A stretch of 64,000 nucleotides of DNA. Origin: Dyadobacter sp. 3J3. Lineage in GTDB: Bacteria; Bacteroidota; Bacteroidia; Cytophagales; Spirosomataceae. The notes under the pieces were generated by a model. The model had not been told where the DNA came from. It did no database searches and was given only the letters and a program-made list of their open reading frames with translations. How positions within the stretch are numbered: position 1 is the first letter of the stretch; every line of letters begins with the position of its first letter. The DNA lies in assembly GCF_009801115.1 (NCBI RefSeq), contig NZ_VTOL01000011.1, positions 186,001-250,000 on the forward strand, given 5' to 3'. Position numbers and translations under genes: made by a program. Positions 9,461-18,122 of this stretch are shown piece by piece.

Positions 9461-10329
9461 AAAGCCATGTAACTTTCCCATCCTCTCATTTCCTGAAAAA
9501 AATTATTGATTTGTAAGCTGTCTTTTTTGTCGGTTATGATTTCATGCACTAACAGCGCCTGTAATAAACCCGAGTCACCATAGGGAACACTTGACGGTTC
9601 TTTTAAGCTTTTCATCAACGCATAATTTGCTGTCCATATACCAATGCCTTTAACAGACATCAACACCTTTTGCCGTGCGTCATAATCGGGGAGGGAAAGT
9701 AGGATTTCTTTGCTTAGTTTTCCAGCCTTAAAAAGTTTCGAAATGTTAATAATATATTCCACTTTTTTAGAAGAAAACTGCATGGCTTTCAAGTCATCCG
9801 GATCGGCTTCAGCCAGTATTTCAAAAGAAGGAAAAATATGAAATTGCTGATTCTCAAACGTAGTATGACACCCATATTTTTCGACAAGTCTTCTTTTAAG
9901 CTTGTAAGCAAATGTCAGGTTGATTTGCTGTCCGATAACACTCCAGCACAAGGCTTCAAAAAGATCGGGAATTCCTATAATTCGCAAGCCCTTAAATTCC
10001 TCAGCCATGTAGGCAATTTCGCTGCGCTGATTAAGAAGCTGATAAAAAGGATTCAAATCCCTGTCAATATCCAGCCAGTCAATAACATAATCTTTGATAG
10101 CCGCCGTGGTTTCTAAATCACATGGGCCAAACAGGATTTTTATTTGCAACGCCTGCCCATTTTGAGCTATTGAAAATACAAAGAAAACATCCCGGATGAG
10201 TACGGCTTTTAATATTTTGTCAACAGTGAGTGAATGCATACAATCGTCATAATTACGATTGAGAAACCACAGACATTCGCTGAAACTAAAACTTGATTTT
10301 ATGTTTATTAAAATAATGTTATTGCTCAT
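9418..10329 (-). CDS. alkA: DNA-3-methyladenine glycosylase II (AlkA type)
   Basis: A 303-residue HhH-GPD superfamily glycosylase that would excise alkylated bases from DNA. The helix-hairpin-helix is LMSVKGIGIWTANYALMK (223-240), followed by the catalytic Asp252 in PYGDSGL. SVIGQQINLTFAYKL near residue 130 is the conserved helix typical of AlkA enzymes. The N-terminal 110 residues form the AlkA-like accessory domain. The gene overlaps the convergent Ada-domain gene at its 3' end. Length and motifs suggest it is intact. Confidence 0.88.
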   Translation of the reverse strand: MSNNIILINIKSSFSFSECLWFLNRNYDDCMHSLTVDKILKAVLIRDVFFVFSIAQNGQALQIKILFGPCDLETTAAIKDYVIDWLDIDRDLNPFYQLLNQRSEIAYMAEEFKGLRIIGIPDLFEALCWSVIGQQINLTFAYKLKRRLVEKYGCHTTFENQQFHIFPSFEILAEADPDDLKAMQFSSKKVEYIINISKLFKAGKLSKEILLSLPDYDARQKVLMSVKGIGIWTANYALMKSLKEPSSVPYGDSGLLQALLVHEIITDKKDSLQINNFFQEMRGWESYMAFYLWRSLAKRSESA

Positions 10330-10422
10330 TTAAAGTATCCTATCATTCGTCATACCAGATAAGTAAAACTAGCTTCGATCAGTTTTACAAACAATCCGAA
10401 ACTTGCGGTATAAAAGAAATGA

Positions 10423-10899
10423 TCAGGCTTGATTCCTCAAATTCATTAACAATTGTTTTCTCGCTAAGCCGGATTCCTCCAATAAAAACCCGTGATATAA
10501 ATTTTGAAGCACAGCATTGCATATATAGCGTTTGCCAGTTAATACAATTTCAATGGATCGTAATAGTTCAGATGGGTTGTTTTGTTTTAAAACATAACCT
10601 TCAATTCCAAATTCAAGGTATGGAAGTGTTTTGAAATCGTAAATGATTTCATCATATACAATAACCGGTGATATCGGGAAAAACTGTTTTACCGCATAAT
10701 ACAATTCCAAATCTTGTTTCCTGGAATTATCATTTATACCCAAAATTATTAGATCCGGCTTTATCTTTTTCTCAAATTGGGGAATATCTTTTAAAGATTC
10801 TACTTCTGTAATTTGGATATCTTCAAAGTTATTTCTCAATAAATTGTTAATTCCGTAACGAAGTATAGGGTAATTGTCTAAAACTATGATCGATAACAT
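10423..10899 (-). CDS. Degenerate receiver-domain protein lacking phosphoacceptor and HTH
   Basis: A 158-residue protein with the fold pattern of a NarL/FixJ receiver (IIVLDNYPILRYGINNLL at the start, YVLKQ with Lys105). At the phosphoacceptor position it has Gly54 (LIILGIND) in place of Asp, and only one of the paired N-terminal acids is kept (Asp8). After the receiver comes the linker that normally leads to a LuxR-type helix-turn-helix (GKRYICNAVLQNL), but the protein ends about 35 residues later without it. It is either a phosphorylation-independent pseudo-receiver or the remnant of a NarL-type regulator truncated at its 3' end. No partner kinase is adjacent. Confidence 0.75.
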   Translation of the reverse strand: MLSIIVLDNYPILRYGINNLLRNNFEDIQITEVESLKDIPQFEKKIKPDLIILGINDNSRKQDLELYYAVKQFFPISPVIVYDEIIYDFKTLPYLEFGIEGYVLKQNNPSELLRSIEIVLTGKRYICNAVLQNLYHGFLLEESGLARKQLLMNLRNQA

Positions 10900-10980
10900 T
10901 GATATGGGGTTTAATTATGTGGAAAACAAAAATCGTGCCAGTAAATTATTAATTCAGTTGGGATTCTTATTATCACTTTT

Positions 10981-11027
10981 ATTGGGTAATATATAAACGT
11001 CATGCAGGTTTTAACCTGTTACCCAAT
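10981..11027. repeat. Nested inverted repeat (cruciform-like)
   Basis: ATTGGGTAA at 10981-10989 pairs with TTACCCAAT at 11019-11027. Inside it CAGGTT (11005-11010) pairs with AACCTG (11013-11018), directly abutting the right outer arm. It lies upstream of the degenerate receiver gene in a gene-free stretch and could be a regulatory or RNA structure. No T-run supports a terminator. Confidence 0.45.
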
Positions 11028-11713
11028 ACGCCGGAAAACAGGTATTCTGAAATATTTCATGGGGTTAATATCATTATCAATAATCTTTTGCTGGCTCTGT
11101 ACCAATTAAATTCGGTGCTGCCAACACAAGGAATTTTAGATGATGGAACCACGGAATAAACTCCATGGCTATCATGTCGTTCATGCCTAAGGCGTTAACG
11201 CTTCGATATTTTGGATTTCTAACCATGGAAGAAATCGGTTGTATAACCTTTAATCCTTACGGCACTTTGATAATGCTTTGAATTAATTTCCTTTGGTATA
11301 GATTATAGCCTACCTATTTTGGTCGATGAAATGACATCTTTTTTGATACATATTTTGGACCAAAAAGAAAATTCCAAGTTCATATCGCAATTAGGTCAGA
11401 CACAGAAATTAAAATGCCTTTAGGCATGATTGATATGGAAATTGAATGAAAGATTTGACGCTAGCGATTAAGATAAACATCGTTTTGGCTAACAATTTCC
11501 TGAAATATGCTTCTAAAATCATTCGTGATATACTTATTAAACAAACTTTTATTTAAATTGAGAAAGACATTTTTCGTCGATTGCGGGAGCAAATCAAATA
11601 ATAAAGAAAAACGTTAACTGATTTTTATTGAAGCAAAGATAGTGTGTGAAGTAGTGCTGAATAAAACCGGACTATTGAATTCCTCAGCTTTCGACATTGT
11701 GACAGTCGGGCTG
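11028..11713. other. Gene-free stretch with short palindromic repeat debris
   Basis: No plausible gene is seen. Short palindromic words recur, such as TGCCTTTAGGCA at 11413-11424 and ATGCCTAAGGCG near 11186. Phrases such as TATAGCCTACCTATTTTGG near 11305 resemble, from memory, dispersed non-coding repeats common in Cytophagales genomes. I read it as a degenerate copy of such a repeat; this needs a genome self-comparison. Confidence 0.35.
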
Positions 11714-11902
11714 TTACCTGCCTTTGTTTTTTTCAAGCCGGCCTCCGGGAACAAATTCTCCTTCAATCCACCGGACGAAGTTTTTGGCATGGGTAAGATA
11801 AATGTTTGCGGCCAGTGGTTTTAATTCCGACGACTGTATCTCGCTGATATACATGTCGAGGAGCCGGCTGATTTCCGTTAAAGATTCTGAATCGGTTTGC
11901 AT
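11714..11902 (-). CDS. Small hypothetical protein, integrase-SAM-like
   Basis: A 62-residue ORF, MQTDSESLTEISRLLDMYISE followed by YLTHAKNFVRWIEGEF. The TYxxHAxxFVRW pattern resembles the second helix pair of SAM-like core-binding domains of tyrosine recombinases and related short proteins. No catalytic domain follows. It may be a small free-standing DNA-binding protein or a remnant of a larger gene. It is isolated in a gene-poor stretch. Confidence 0.4.
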   Translation of the reverse strand: MQTDSESLTEISRLLDMYISEIQSSELKPLAANIYLTHAKNFVRWIEGEFVPGGRLEKNKGR

Positions 11903-12267
11903 GATACTGGGTTAAATATGTGTGAAAATAGTTATTGAATTCTTGTGTATACTACCATACTGAGGAAATTGAATAACGGGCCAATTTTATTTCAATTAAA
12001 TTTAAAGCCCTAACCGTTAAATAAATAGAATTATAATTTCACTGTTTTAATATAAAGAAATAAGGTATTATCCTGAAAGTCTTTAACAAATAATTCTTCT
12101 GGCTTATATACCTCTGAGGAAGGCGGAAGGTTTCATTGTCTGGATAGTAAGTAAATAGCACTTTGTAAATAAGTCGTTTGCAACAACAATCTACGCATCT
12201 GTAATTTAAATTATTGAAGATGGTTTAGTATTATATTTTGAATATTAAAATTATTTGTAATAAAATG
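11903..12267. other. Intergenic stretch without recognisable features
   Basis: This is 365 AT-rich bases between the small SAM-like ORF and the tetR promoter. I see no gene, RNA or clear terminator in it. Confidence 0.5.
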
Positions 12268-12297
12268 TTGTTGTACAAAGAGCATAGGTTAATTTTG
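12268..12297 (+). promoter_or_regulatory. Bacteroidota-type promoter of the TetR gene
   Basis: TTG at 12268-12270 and TAATTTTG at 12290-12297 are separated by 19 bases, matching the Bacteroidota -33 TTG / -7 TAnnTTTG layout. The start of transcription would fall near 12304, about 34 bases before the TetR ATG. Confidence 0.6.
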
Positions 12298-12305
12298 GAC
12301 CATTA

Positions 12306-12321
12306 TTCGATTTTAGTCGAA
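12306..12321. promoter_or_regulatory. Candidate autoregulatory operator (TTCGA-N6-TCGAA)
   Basis: A perfect 5-bp inverted repeat with a 6-base spacer lies just downstream of the predicted -7 box and 16 bases before the TetR start codon. Its size and place suit a TetR dimer repressing its own gene. Confidence 0.45.
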
Positions 12322-12337
12322 AAATAATTAATAGAAG

Positions 12338-12937
12338 ATGTTAAATAAAGATGAAATAATTAAGGCAAAAATTCTGGAAGGGGCTAACAAACTTTTTCAG
12401 AGATATGGTTTGAGCAAAACGACCATGGAAGATATTGCCAAGGATGCAGGGAAAGGGAAAAGCACGCTTTATTATTATTTTAAAAGTAAAGAAGAAATTT
12501 TTCAGGCCATTATCAGCAGAGAAAAAGACGATTTTTTTCTGATACTCCAAAGTGAGATTGCCAAGTCGCCTACGGCCTGGGAGAAATTCAAGACATTTTA
12601 TCTTAAACGTTTTGAAATGATGAAAAAAATGGCAAATCTCTACACAGTATTGGTATCAGAAACCCGGGAGGCAATGTTTGCAACCGGAGGAGACTGTCAT
12701 TGGCGAAAAAAATATGACGAAAAGGAGATTGTGATCCTTAAAAGCATCCTCGAATACGGTATGGTCAGCGGAGAATTCCGAATATTAAGCGATAGTGAAC
12801 TTAACAGGCTGGCATTTGTACTTACGAGTGCGCAAAGAAGTATTGAGTTTGATCTTATCATGTATGACAAACTTGATGAGATGCATGACTATCTTCAACT
12901 CCTCATGCAATTGGTCATGAATGGGCTAAAAAAATAA
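12338..12937 (+). CDS. TetR/AcrR-family transcriptional regulator
   Basis: A 199-residue regulator. The N-terminal helix-turn-helix reads TTMEDIAKDAGKGKSTLYYY (residues 28-47) followed by FKSKEEIFQAII, the standard TetR signature. The C-terminal ligand-binding part is divergent, so the effector cannot be inferred. It has its own promoter and a palindrome that could be its operator. The next gene downstream, 752 bases away in the same direction, is serine palmitoyltransferase. Control of the sphingolipid locus is possible but only suggested by proximity. Confidence 0.92.
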   Translation: MLNKDEIIKAKILEGANKLFQRYGLSKTTMEDIAKDAGKGKSTLYYYFKSKEEIFQAIISREKDDFFLILQSEIAKSPTAWEKFKTFYLKRFEMMKKMANLYTVLVSETREAMFATGGDCHWRKKYDEKEIVILKSILEYGMVSGEFRILSDSELNRLAFVLTSAQRSIEFDLIMYDKLDEMHDYLQLLMQLVMNGLKK

Positions 12938-13689
12938 CATTGGGTTAATATACTGACTCTAATACGTTATTAGTTTTAAAGTTTAGATAAGCGTGTTCAG
13001 AATTATTATATTCGCAATAACTGTCAGGAGATTAAGTATTTGGATAACTTAGTGATATCGGATACAATTTTAAAATAACCGCGCACATTTATTGCAGTTG
13101 CTACCCGGCACTTTGCGAAAAGTTAACAGAAAATTAAATAAACATTAAAATAGGCAGATATTGAAAAAGAGGGGTGAAGAACCAATGGAAAAATATTTTC
13201 TTTGCCAGGCTGTAACAGTTCATAGAAATAATAATTCTATTTAACACAAAAAACTGGCAGTTTTTAACGAAAGAAAGTTTTAAAAATACAATTTTTATAT
13301 CTTTGTAAAAATATAATAAAATCGGTTTTTATATTTTTTAAAAGCAGGGTATATACATTAAAAAGATTGATATATCACTTGTCTGGTATGTTTAAAAGGA
13401 ATATTGAAGATTTTTCTGATAAATCAGGTTTTTGAAAAAGTTTTCATAAGAATAGGTTTTAAATCTTGCCTGAACTTAAAAAAACTGTTTTTGTTATAAA
13501 TTTTTGAAATAAATTAATTCAAGTAAAAACCTTTATTGAAGTTAACATGTTAGGTAATACAGGCGAAACAATGCTTTTACATTGCCTTAATATGATTAAA
13601 TTACTTTTTTAATGACAAAAAAAATGCATAACCAACTGGAATTAACTGGAAATCAGGAAGTAGGTGCATGTTTCTGACACTAAATATTT
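12938..13689. other. 752-base non-coding region upstream of the sphingolipid locus
   Basis: This very AT-rich region has no ORF of substance. It holds one -7-like element (TATCTTTG at 13298-13305), many poly-T/poly-A runs, and no copy of the TTCGA-N6-TCGAA palindrome that I could find. If the 13298 element is used, the spt transcript has a leader of about 380 bases. Confidence 0.5.
13298..13305 (+). promoter_or_regulatory. Candidate -7 element for the sphingolipid operon
   Basis: TATCTTTG matches TAnnTTTG exactly. The -33 position carries only a T-run (GTTTT around 13277) and no TTG, so the call is tentative. Confidence 0.3.
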
Positions 13690-14898
13690 ATGGGGAATAA
13701 ACTACATGCCCGGGTTTCTGAATTCAGAGATTCGAAGGTAATTAAGGAAAGAGGGCTTTACCCTTATTTTAGGCCAATTGAATCAGGACAAGATACTGAG
13801 GTAATCATTCATGGCAAAAAAGTGCTGATGTTTGGTTCAAATTCGTATCTCGGTTTGACAAATCATCCTAAGGTAGTGGAAGCGGCTCGTGAAGCAACTA
13901 CTAAATACGGAACCGGATGCGCAGGCTCACGTTTCTTGAATGGTTCGCTGGATATCCATGAAGAGTTAGAGACAAAACTTGCAATATATACCGGAAAAGA
14001 GGCCGCTGTACTTTTTAGTACTGGTTTTCAGGCTAATTTGGGTGCTCTTTCCAGCATTACAGGTAGGAATGATTACCTGATACTGGATGATGCAAATCAT
14101 GCCTCTATTATTGACGGCAGCCGTTTGTCTTTTTCAAAAGTGGTCAAATACAGCCATAATAATATGGATGATTTGAGGAATAAATTGAAAAACCTTCCGG
14201 AAGATGCTATTAAGCTAATCGCAACGGACGGGATTTTCAGCATGGAAGGTGACATCGTCAAGCTTCCTGAAATGGTGGCTATTGCTGAAGAGTTTGGAGC
14301 CAATATTATGGTGGATGATGCCCATAGTCTTGGTGTTATTGGAGTTAACGGATCAGGTACAGCATCTCATTTTGGTCTTACCTCCAAGGCAGATCTTATT
14401 ATGGGTACTTTCAGTAAATCATTTGCCTCACTTGGCGGTTTTATTGCGGCTGACGAAGAAACGATAGAATATCTCAAACACCGCGCACGTGCTTTGATGT
14501 TTAGTGCCAGTATGACTCCTTCCTCTGTTGCCACAGTTTTGGCGGCTCTTGAAATTGTTCAAAATGAACCGGAGCATATCGAAAAACTTTGGGATAATAC
14601 ACATTATGCCAAGAGGTTGTTGCTTGAAAGTGGATTTGATTTAGGGAAAACCGAAAGTCCGATTCTACCTGTATACATACGGGACAACGAAAAAACCTTC
14701 CAGATTACCAAGATTTTACATGAAGATGGTGTCTTTGTAAATCCTGTCGTATCTCCTGCGGTGCATACCACGGAATCTCTGATTCGTTTTTCTTTAATGG
14801 CAACCCATACTTTTGCGCAGATTGAAGAAGCAGTAGATAAAATGACTAAGGCTTACAAACACATATATTCCGACCCTATTATTTCTGAAAGTGTATGA
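13690..14898 (+). CDS. spt: Serine palmitoyltransferase (alpha-oxoamine synthase)
   Basis: A 402-residue soluble PLP enzyme of the alpha-oxoamine synthase family, which condenses L-serine with a fatty acyl thioester to give 3-ketosphinganine. Visible are GYGTGCAGSRFLNG-type substrate residues (KYGTGCAGSRFLNG near 75), the stacking His137 in DDANHASIIDG, the PLP-contacting VDDAHSLG (Asp209-His212), and the Schiff-base Lys243 in GTFSKSFASLGG. Length equals that of characterised bacterial SPTs. KBL or BioF would look similar. The overlapping ceramide-type genes downstream decide for SPT. Its stop overlaps the next ATG (ATGA). Confidence 0.88.
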   Translation: MGNKLHARVSEFRDSKVIKERGLYPYFRPIESGQDTEVIIHGKKVLMFGSNSYLGLTNHPKVVEAAREATTKYGTGCAGSRFLNGSLDIHEELETKLAIYTGKEAAVLFSTGFQANLGALSSITGRNDYLILDDANHASIIDGSRLSFSKVVKYSHNNMDDLRNKLKNLPEDAIKLIATDGIFSMEGDIVKLPEMVAIAEEFGANIMVDDAHSLGVIGVNGSGTASHFGLTSKADLIMGTFSKSFASLGGFIAADEETIEYLKHRARALMFSASMTPSSVATVLAALEIVQNEPEHIEKLWDNTHYAKRLLLESGFDLGKTESPILPVYIRDNEKTFQITKILHEDGVFVNPVVSPAVHTTESLIRFSLMATHTFAQIEEAVDKMTKAYKHIYSDPIISESV

Positions 14899-16022
14899 CC
14901 CAAGTTTTACCCGTTACCTCTAATAAGGATTTAGACCGTTTTGTTGATTTTCCTCATGACCTTTATAAGGATGATGTAAACTACGTTCCGGAAATATTTA
15001 TTGGGCAAAAAGATTTGCTTTCTCCCGGTAAACATCCTTTTTATGAACATTCATCGTCGCAGTGTTTTTTAGCATTTGATGACAATGGTAAGATAACGGG
15101 TCGAATTGCTGCCATACACAATAAAAACCACAATGAATTTGTTGGGGCTAACGATGGTTTTTTTGGTTTTTTCGATTGCATAAACAATCAGGAAACTGCC
15201 AACTTACTTTTTGAAAAAGCCACAGATTGGCTTAAAGAAAAGGGACTGGACAAAATTCAGGGGCCTGCAAGTCCTACGACCAATGATGTCTGCGGACTTT
15301 TGGTTGATGGTTTTGACATGCCTCCTGTTGCGATGATGCCATATAATGCGCCATACTATTTGACGCTCCTTGAAAATATCGGTTTTACAAAAAAAACAGA
15401 TTTGCTGGCTTACAAAGTGATGCACGCAACTGTAAATGACAAATCGATAAGAATGCTGGATTTGCTTCAAAAACGATTACTGGAAAGAAATGGTATTGTT
15501 ATTAGAAAAGTAAATCTTAAAGATTTCAAGAATGAGGTCGTAAAGATCAGGGAGATCTATAATTCGGCATGGGAGGAAAATCTTGGATTTGTTCCTATGA
15601 CGGAACACGAATTTGAGTATCTGGCCAAGGACTTGAAAATGATCCTGAATCCTGATTATTGTTTGTTAGCAGAAAAGGATGATAAAATCGTTGGTTTTGT
15701 TCTGGCGATTCCGGACATCAATCAGATCTTGATCAAAATCAAAAAAGGAAGATTATTACCAACAGGGATTTTCAAACTTCTTTTCCTGAAAAAGAATATT
15801 GACATGTTGCGGATCTTGACTTTGGGTGTTGTTGATGGTTACCGTAAACTGGGGATTGAAGCCTGTTTGTATGGTGGCATTATCAAAAATTCGAAAGGCA
15901 CTAAAATAAAAGGTGGAGAGTGCTCGTGGATGTTGGAAGATAATCATATGATGAACAGGGCATTGGATCAGATGAACGGAGAGCTTTACAAGCGTTATAG
16001 ATTGCTTGAAAAGGAAATATGA
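14895..16022 (+). CDS. cerS: Candidate bacterial ceramide synthase (GNAT-like acyltransferase)
   Basis: A 375-residue protein with a GNAT-type N-acyltransferase layout. The N-terminal half includes QGPASPTTNDVCGLLVDGF and the C-terminal half includes LAEKDDKIVGFVLAIPDINQ and LGVVDGYRKLGIEACLYG. Proteins of this kind are encoded beside SPT in Bacteroidota, and a GNAT-type protein has been shown to acylate the sphingoid base in Caulobacter and Bacteroides. The start overlaps the spt stop by four bases and the stop overlaps the reductase start, so three-gene translational coupling is expected. The ceramide synthase assignment rests on family resemblance plus this context. Confidence 0.65.
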   Translation: MTQVLPVTSNKDLDRFVDFPHDLYKDDVNYVPEIFIGQKDLLSPGKHPFYEHSSSQCFLAFDDNGKITGRIAAIHNKNHNEFVGANDGFFGFFDCINNQETANLLFEKATDWLKEKGLDKIQGPASPTTNDVCGLLVDGFDMPPVAMMPYNAPYYLTLLENIGFTKKTDLLAYKVMHATVNDKSIRMLDLLQKRLLERNGIVIRKVNLKDFKNEVVKIREIYNSAWEENLGFVPMTEHEFEYLAKDLKMILNPDYCLLAEKDDKIVGFVLAIPDINQILIKIKKGRLLPTGIFKLLFLKKNIDMLRILTLGVVDGYRKLGIEACLYGGIIKNSKGTKIKGGECSWMLEDNHMMNRALDQMNGELYKRYRLLEKEI

Positions 16023-17011
16023 GTGAAAGAATTTTGATAACAGGAGCAAGTGGATTTATAGGATATCATCTTATAAAAGCTGCGCAGGAGGCCGGATATG
16101 AGGTTGACGCGGCAGTACGTTCATCGAGCCAGTTATCGCATTTAAACGCTTTGGCACCTAATTTTGTAACGGTCGATCTTGGTTCAAAAGAATCTTTGAT
16201 CAGCAATCTGGAAGCGGGTCAATATTCGTATATCATTCATGCGGCCGGTGCAACCAAGGCAAAAAGTATAGAAGAATATAATTTCATTAATGCCGGATAT
16301 ACCCAAAATCTTGCTCTGGCAGCAGAACAGGCGAATATTCAGCTTAAAAAGTTTGTCTTTGTAAGTAGTCTGGCTGCGATTGGGCCAACGGACTATGATA
16401 ATGAAGAGCTCTTTACAGAAAATAGAAAAGCCAACCCGGTGACGGCTTACGGAAAAAGTAAATTGCTGGCGGAGCAATATTTAAACGACAGCAATTTGCC
16501 GCTAGCCATTTTGAGACCAACCGCGGTTTACGGTCCTGGTGAAAAGGATTTATACATCGTTTTCAAAATGTTGCAGGACGGGTTGGATATGTACATTGGT
16601 AAAAAACCTCAGCGTTTCAGTTTTGTTTATGTTCAGGATCTGGTGAATGCTATCATGCTTTCTTTACATGCTGAAAATAAGACAGAACGTACTTATAATA
16701 TATCAGACGGCAATGTCTATGGCCGTTATGAGCTTGCCGATACTTTTAAGGATCTGCTCGGAAAGAAGACAATACGTTTTCATATTCCGGAAAGTGTAGT
16801 AAAAGTAGTGGCTAACGTGCTGGAATTGGCTTACACGAATTCTGAAAAAACGCCTGTTCTTAATAAAGAGAAGCTGAATGAACTTACAGCACCCAACTGG
16901 GCTTGTAGTATCGAAGCAGCAAGAAAAGATTTGCATTACCGCCCCTTATACAATCTAAAATCAGGTTTGTCAGAATCAATTCAGTGGTATACACAAGAAA
17001 AATGGCTTTAA
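16019..17011 (+). CDS. cerR: NAD(P)-dependent epimerase-family reductase, candidate ceramide reductase
   Basis: A 330-residue extended short-chain dehydrogenase. The dinucleotide motif GASGFIG is at residues 8-14. The catalytic Tyr144/Lys148 pair is in AYGKSK, preceded by FVSSLAAIG with the catalytic Ser. In bacterial ceramide pathways an epimerase-like enzyme reduces the 3-keto group of the ketosphinganine or its N-acyl form; position right after SPT and the acyltransferase supports that role here. The start ATG overlaps the upstream stop. A nucleotide-sugar epimerase is the alternative but no sugar genes are adjacent. Confidence 0.7.
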   Translation: MSERILITGASGFIGYHLIKAAQEAGYEVDAAVRSSSQLSHLNALAPNFVTVDLGSKESLISNLEAGQYSYIIHAAGATKAKSIEEYNFINAGYTQNLALAAEQANIQLKKFVFVSSLAAIGPTDYDNEELFTENRKANPVTAYGKSKLLAEQYLNDSNLPLAILRPTAVYGPGEKDLYIVFKMLQDGLDMYIGKKPQRFSFVYVQDLVNAIMLSLHAENKTERTYNISDGNVYGRYELADTFKDLLGKKTIRFHIPESVVKVVANVLELAYTNSEKTPVLNKEKLNELTAPNWACSIEAARKDLHYRPLYNLKSGLSESIQWYTQEKWL

Positions 17012-17214
17012 ATCACCTCTAAAATTTAAGATTATGAAGTACGTAGATCAGCATGTCAGTCCACCTGGACTCTAAAGCGGACACTGTGCTTTCATGACCT
17101 GGGGCGTGGTAAGAGATAATAATGAGAGATTAAAAAGGTCTTAGATAAAATTTTTGGTCTGTTTCTTGATTTCTAAGAATCCAGGCCTTGTAGAATGGAA
17201 ATAACCTGAGAATA

Positions 17215-17673
17215 ATGAGTCAGTTGCATAAAATTATTGCAACATCCCTGGGGATAGGATATGTCGGGAAAGGTGGCGGAACAGTCGCAGCTGTATTTAC
17301 TTGTATTTGCTGGTATTTTTGGCAAATCTATTTTACACCATCAATCTGGTTTGGTTTTGGAATAACACTCTTTATTACAATCATAGGGACAATTTCTTCG
17401 GATGCAGTTGAGCCTTTTTGGGGAAAAGATGATAAAAAAGTAGTGATCGATGAGGTCGCGGGAATGTGTATCAGCTTATTATTTTTGCCTTCAACTATTG
17501 CTTATATTATAACAGGACTTATACTGTTCAGGTTTTTCGATATTGTTAAACCTCTCTATATCAGAAAAGCAGAAAAATTACCCGGTGGGTATGGAGTCAT
17601 GCTTGATGATGTGCTTGCCGGTATTTGTGCAAACATCCTTCTGCAAATAGCATTTAGATTTAATCTCTTGTAA
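17215..17673 (+). CDS. PgpA-family lipid phosphatase, candidate phosphatidylinositol-phosphate phosphatase
   Basis: A 152-residue membrane protein with the PgpA signature: KKVVIDEVAGM near residue 75, FRFFDIVKP near 105 and GYGVMLDDVLAGI near 125, and an N-terminal GIGYVGKGGGT. PgpA enzymes remove phosphate from phosphatidylglycerophosphate. In Bacteroides inositol-lipid loci a PgpA-like protein beside a CDP-alcohol phosphatidyltransferase is thought to dephosphorylate phosphatidylinositol phosphate. The same pairing and an IPC-synthase-like gene occur here, so I favour that role over housekeeping PgpA. The next gene starts 3 bases later. Confidence 0.8.
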   Translation: MSQLHKIIATSLGIGYVGKGGGTVAAVFTCICWYFWQIYFTPSIWFGFGITLFITIIGTISSDAVEPFWGKDDKKVVIDEVAGMCISLLFLPSTIAYIITGLILFRFFDIVKPLYIRKAEKLPGGYGVMLDDVLAGICANILLQIAFRFNLL

Positions 17674-17676
17674 AAA

Positions 17677-18048
17677 ATGTTAACGTTTATCAAGGCGCAG
17701 GCCTCTTCATTGATTGCAACATTTCTCGACTTTTCGACTGCAATCGTTTTGGTGAACTTTTTTGGACTAGAACCGTTTAGTTCAAGTATAGCAGGAACAT
17801 TATTGGGTGGGGTGGCTAATTTTACGATTAACAGATACTGGGTATTCGAAGCGGCAAACGATAAAATAAGTGGGCAAGCATTAAAATATTTTGTTGTCTG
17901 GATCGGAAATCTGATTTTGAATGCAGGAGGAATGTATTTGTTATTGGAAAAAACAAATTTGAATTATGTTATAGCTAAAGCTGTTGTAGCCGTTATTGTT
18001 GGTTTTGGATATAATTACATTTTTCAGAAAAAACTTGTTTTCAGGTGA
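17677..18048 (+). CDS. GtrA-like small membrane protein
   Basis: A 123-residue protein with four predicted membrane helices and the GtrA-family phrases FSTAIVLVNFFGL, GGVANFTINRYWVF and FGYNYIFQKKLVF. GtrA proteins are linked to movement of lipid-linked sugars across the inner membrane. It starts 3 bases after the PgpA-like gene, so it probably belongs to the same lipid operon. A flippase-like role for a lipid intermediate is an inference. Confidence 0.8.
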   Translation: MLTFIKAQASSLIATFLDFSTAIVLVNFFGLEPFSSSIAGTLLGGVANFTINRYWVFEAANDKISGQALKYFVVWIGNLILNAGGMYLLLEKTNLNYVIAKAVVAVIVGFGYNYIFQKKLVFR

Positions 18049-18122
18049 TCATCACAGAACTTAAATGAGTTTTTCATGGCTTAATCAACCTGACAGCCTT
18101 GAAAAGCAAAAAAAAATTAAAA

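Noticed and set aside
9838..10116. ORF on the plus strand opposite alkA
   Set aside because: It lies wholly antisense within a well-supported glycosylase gene and lacks any family resemblance.
17215..17673. Housekeeping PGP phosphatase as the first choice for the PgpA-like gene
   Set aside because: Not excluded, but the neighbouring phosphatidyltransferase and AUR1-like gene favour an inositol-lipid role.
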